NCBI GenBank assembly: GCA_023257495.1
Contig: JALRCC010000246.1
Span: forward strand, 1 to 7,279
Reading direction: 5' to 3'
Length of the DNA stretch: 7,279 nt
DNA from: Rugosibacter sp.
GTDB taxonomy: Bacteria > Pseudomonadota > Gammaproteobacteria > Burkholderiales > Rhodocyclaceae
Shown piece by piece: positions 6,489 to 7,279 of the stretch. Position 1 is the stretch's first letter, and each line of letters starts with the position of its first letter. The notes beneath the pieces were generated by a model, which saw only the letters and a list, made by a program, of their open reading frames with translations, was not told where the DNA came from and did not search any database. Both the position numbers and the translations under genes were made by a program.

Positions 6489-7279
6489 TCAGATGCCGCG
6501 TACCCGGTGCTCGGGAAAAATCGCCGTAAAGACCGAACCCTTACCCAGTTCACTTTCGATTTCAAGCTGCGCCTGATGGCGTTCCAGTACATGCTTGACA
6601 ATGGCCAACCCCAAGCCTGTACCTCCCATTTCACGGGAACGGCCATGATCGACACGATAAAAACGTTCGGTCAACCGCGGCAGATGTTCAGCAGCAATCC
6701 CAACACCGGTATCTGTTACCGAAAAACGCCCACCATGCCCATCGGCTAGCCAGTGCAGCGCAATTTCTCCACCCTTTGCTGTGTATCGCACAGCATTGGT
6801 AACCAGGTTGCTGAATACCGAATGTAATTCTCGCGAACTACCCAGAAGGTGTGACGGCCCCGACAGAGTCAAGCTGATATTCTGGCGCCCGGCGGAAAGT
6901 ACCTTCGCTTCTTCGCATACCCCTGCGAGCAAAGCCGACAGATCGACATCCTCTTCCGTTGGGGGAGAATCTGTTTCCAGAGACGACAACATCAGCAAAT
7001 CCTCGATCAGACTCTGCATTCGCTGCGCCTGCTCTGCAGCCATGCGTAAATAATGCGCCAATTCATCGGGGGAGGCATCCACTAATGCGTCGGTAGCGGT
7101 CTCAATAAAACCCAGTGTCACGGTGAGTGGTGTCTTTAACTCATGTGAAACATTGGCCACAAAATCACGCCGCATCGTGGCCAATTTTTCAAGCTGTGTC
7201 ACATCACGAACCATCAACAATGTGCGTCCTGCCGCAAACGGCACCGTCTGCACTTGCAGTGTATGGCCTGAGTTGCGCT
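6489..7279 (-). CDS. phoR: Phosphate regulon sensor histidine kinase PhoR, N-terminus off-window
   Basis: The frame is open to the right edge, so the first visible methionine-like codon (GTG at 7253) is internal; about 262 C-terminal residues are seen. In order they are the end of a PAS domain (LLMVRDVTQL), the dimerisation/phosphoacceptor helix RRDFVANVSHELKTPLT with the histidine at 7143-7145, and then the ATPase domain. That domain has the N box (NLVTNAVRYT, near 6785-6815), G1 (VTDTGVGI, near 6697-6720), F box (RFYRVD) and G2 (GGTGLGLAIVKHVLERH, near 6600-6630), all intact. The DVTQLE...MRRDFVANVSHEL signature is that of PhoR, which phosphorylates PhoB when phosphate is scarce, under control of the Pst transporter and PhoU. 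The missing part should hold the membrane segments and most of the PAS domain, and phoB is expected further right. It stops 190 bases from the porin stop and may share that gene's terminator. A different PhoR-like orphan kinase is possible but less likely. Confidence 0.87.
   Translation of the reverse strand, partial: RNSGHTLQVQTVPFAAGRTLLMVRDVTQLEKLATMRRDFVANVSHELKTPLTVTLGFIETATDALVDASPDELAHYLRMAAEQAQRMQSLIEDLLMLSSLETDSPPTEEDVDLSALLAGVCEEAKVLSAGRQNISLTLSGPSHLLGSSRELHSVFSNLVTNAVRYTAKGGEIALHWLADGHGGRFSVTDTGVGIAAEHLPRLTERFYRVDHGRSREMGGTGLGLAIVKHVLERHQAQLEIESELGKGSVFTAIFPEHRVRGI

Noticed and set aside
6399..6749. Open frame on the + strand of about 116 codons beginning with TTG.
   Set aside because: It runs antisense through the conserved G1/G2 region of the phoR-like gene. 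Its protein has no recognisable motif and there is no ribosome site, so it is a coding shadow.
7251..7253. GTG at 7253 as the start of the histidine kinase gene.
   Set aside because: The frame stays open to the window edge with PhoR/PAS-like residues upstream, and a 254-residue product would lack the membrane and PAS regions. It is an internal valine.

Overview
The window looks like chromosomal DNA of a Gram-negative betaproteobacterium. The main evidence is a general-type outer-membrane porin with a classical signal peptide and a C-terminal phenylalanine, a giant GlcD-GlcF type fusion oxidoreductase, and a HIT / PilZ-like gene pair of the kind I associate with Burkholderiales, Rhodocyclales and Nitrosomonadales. 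I cannot place it to genus. I see no insertion sequence, phage gene, CRISPR array, rRNA or tRNA.

Layout. From 1 to 2853 (+) lies the 3' part of a very long gene for an FAD-linked, iron-sulfur oxidoreductase resembling D-lactate/glycolate dehydrogenases; its 5' end is off the left edge. A short gap leads to a small HIT-family gene (about 2917-3360, +). This overlaps by 4 bases (ATGA) a 548-residue gene (3357-5003, +) of uncertain role with a degenerate PilZ-like C-terminus. A 158-base intergenic region (5004-5161) then precedes a 378-residue porin (5162-6298, +), which ends in a strong intrinsic terminator (about 6328-6366). On the opposite strand, converging on the porin, is the catalytic part of a PhoR-type sensor kinase (6489-7279, -), cut by the right edge. 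phoB is expected beyond that edge.

The most informative region is the porin promoter. It carries four Pho-box-like 7-mers in exact 11-base register (5025-5064), followed 10 bases later by a -10-like hexamer. That is the architecture of a PhoB-activated promoter. With a phoR-like gene immediately downstream, this suggests the porin is a phosphate-starvation porin, functionally like PhoE or OprP. Between this promoter and the porin ribosome binding site lies a 17-bp stem-loop (5085-5127) followed by a U-rich run. It pairs fully only as + strand RNA because it has three G-U pairs. It could be a leader terminator/attenuator or a 5' mRNA-stabilising hairpin, and an alternative downstream pairing could compete with it. 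The individual gene families are known; the combined control region is the part most worth checking.
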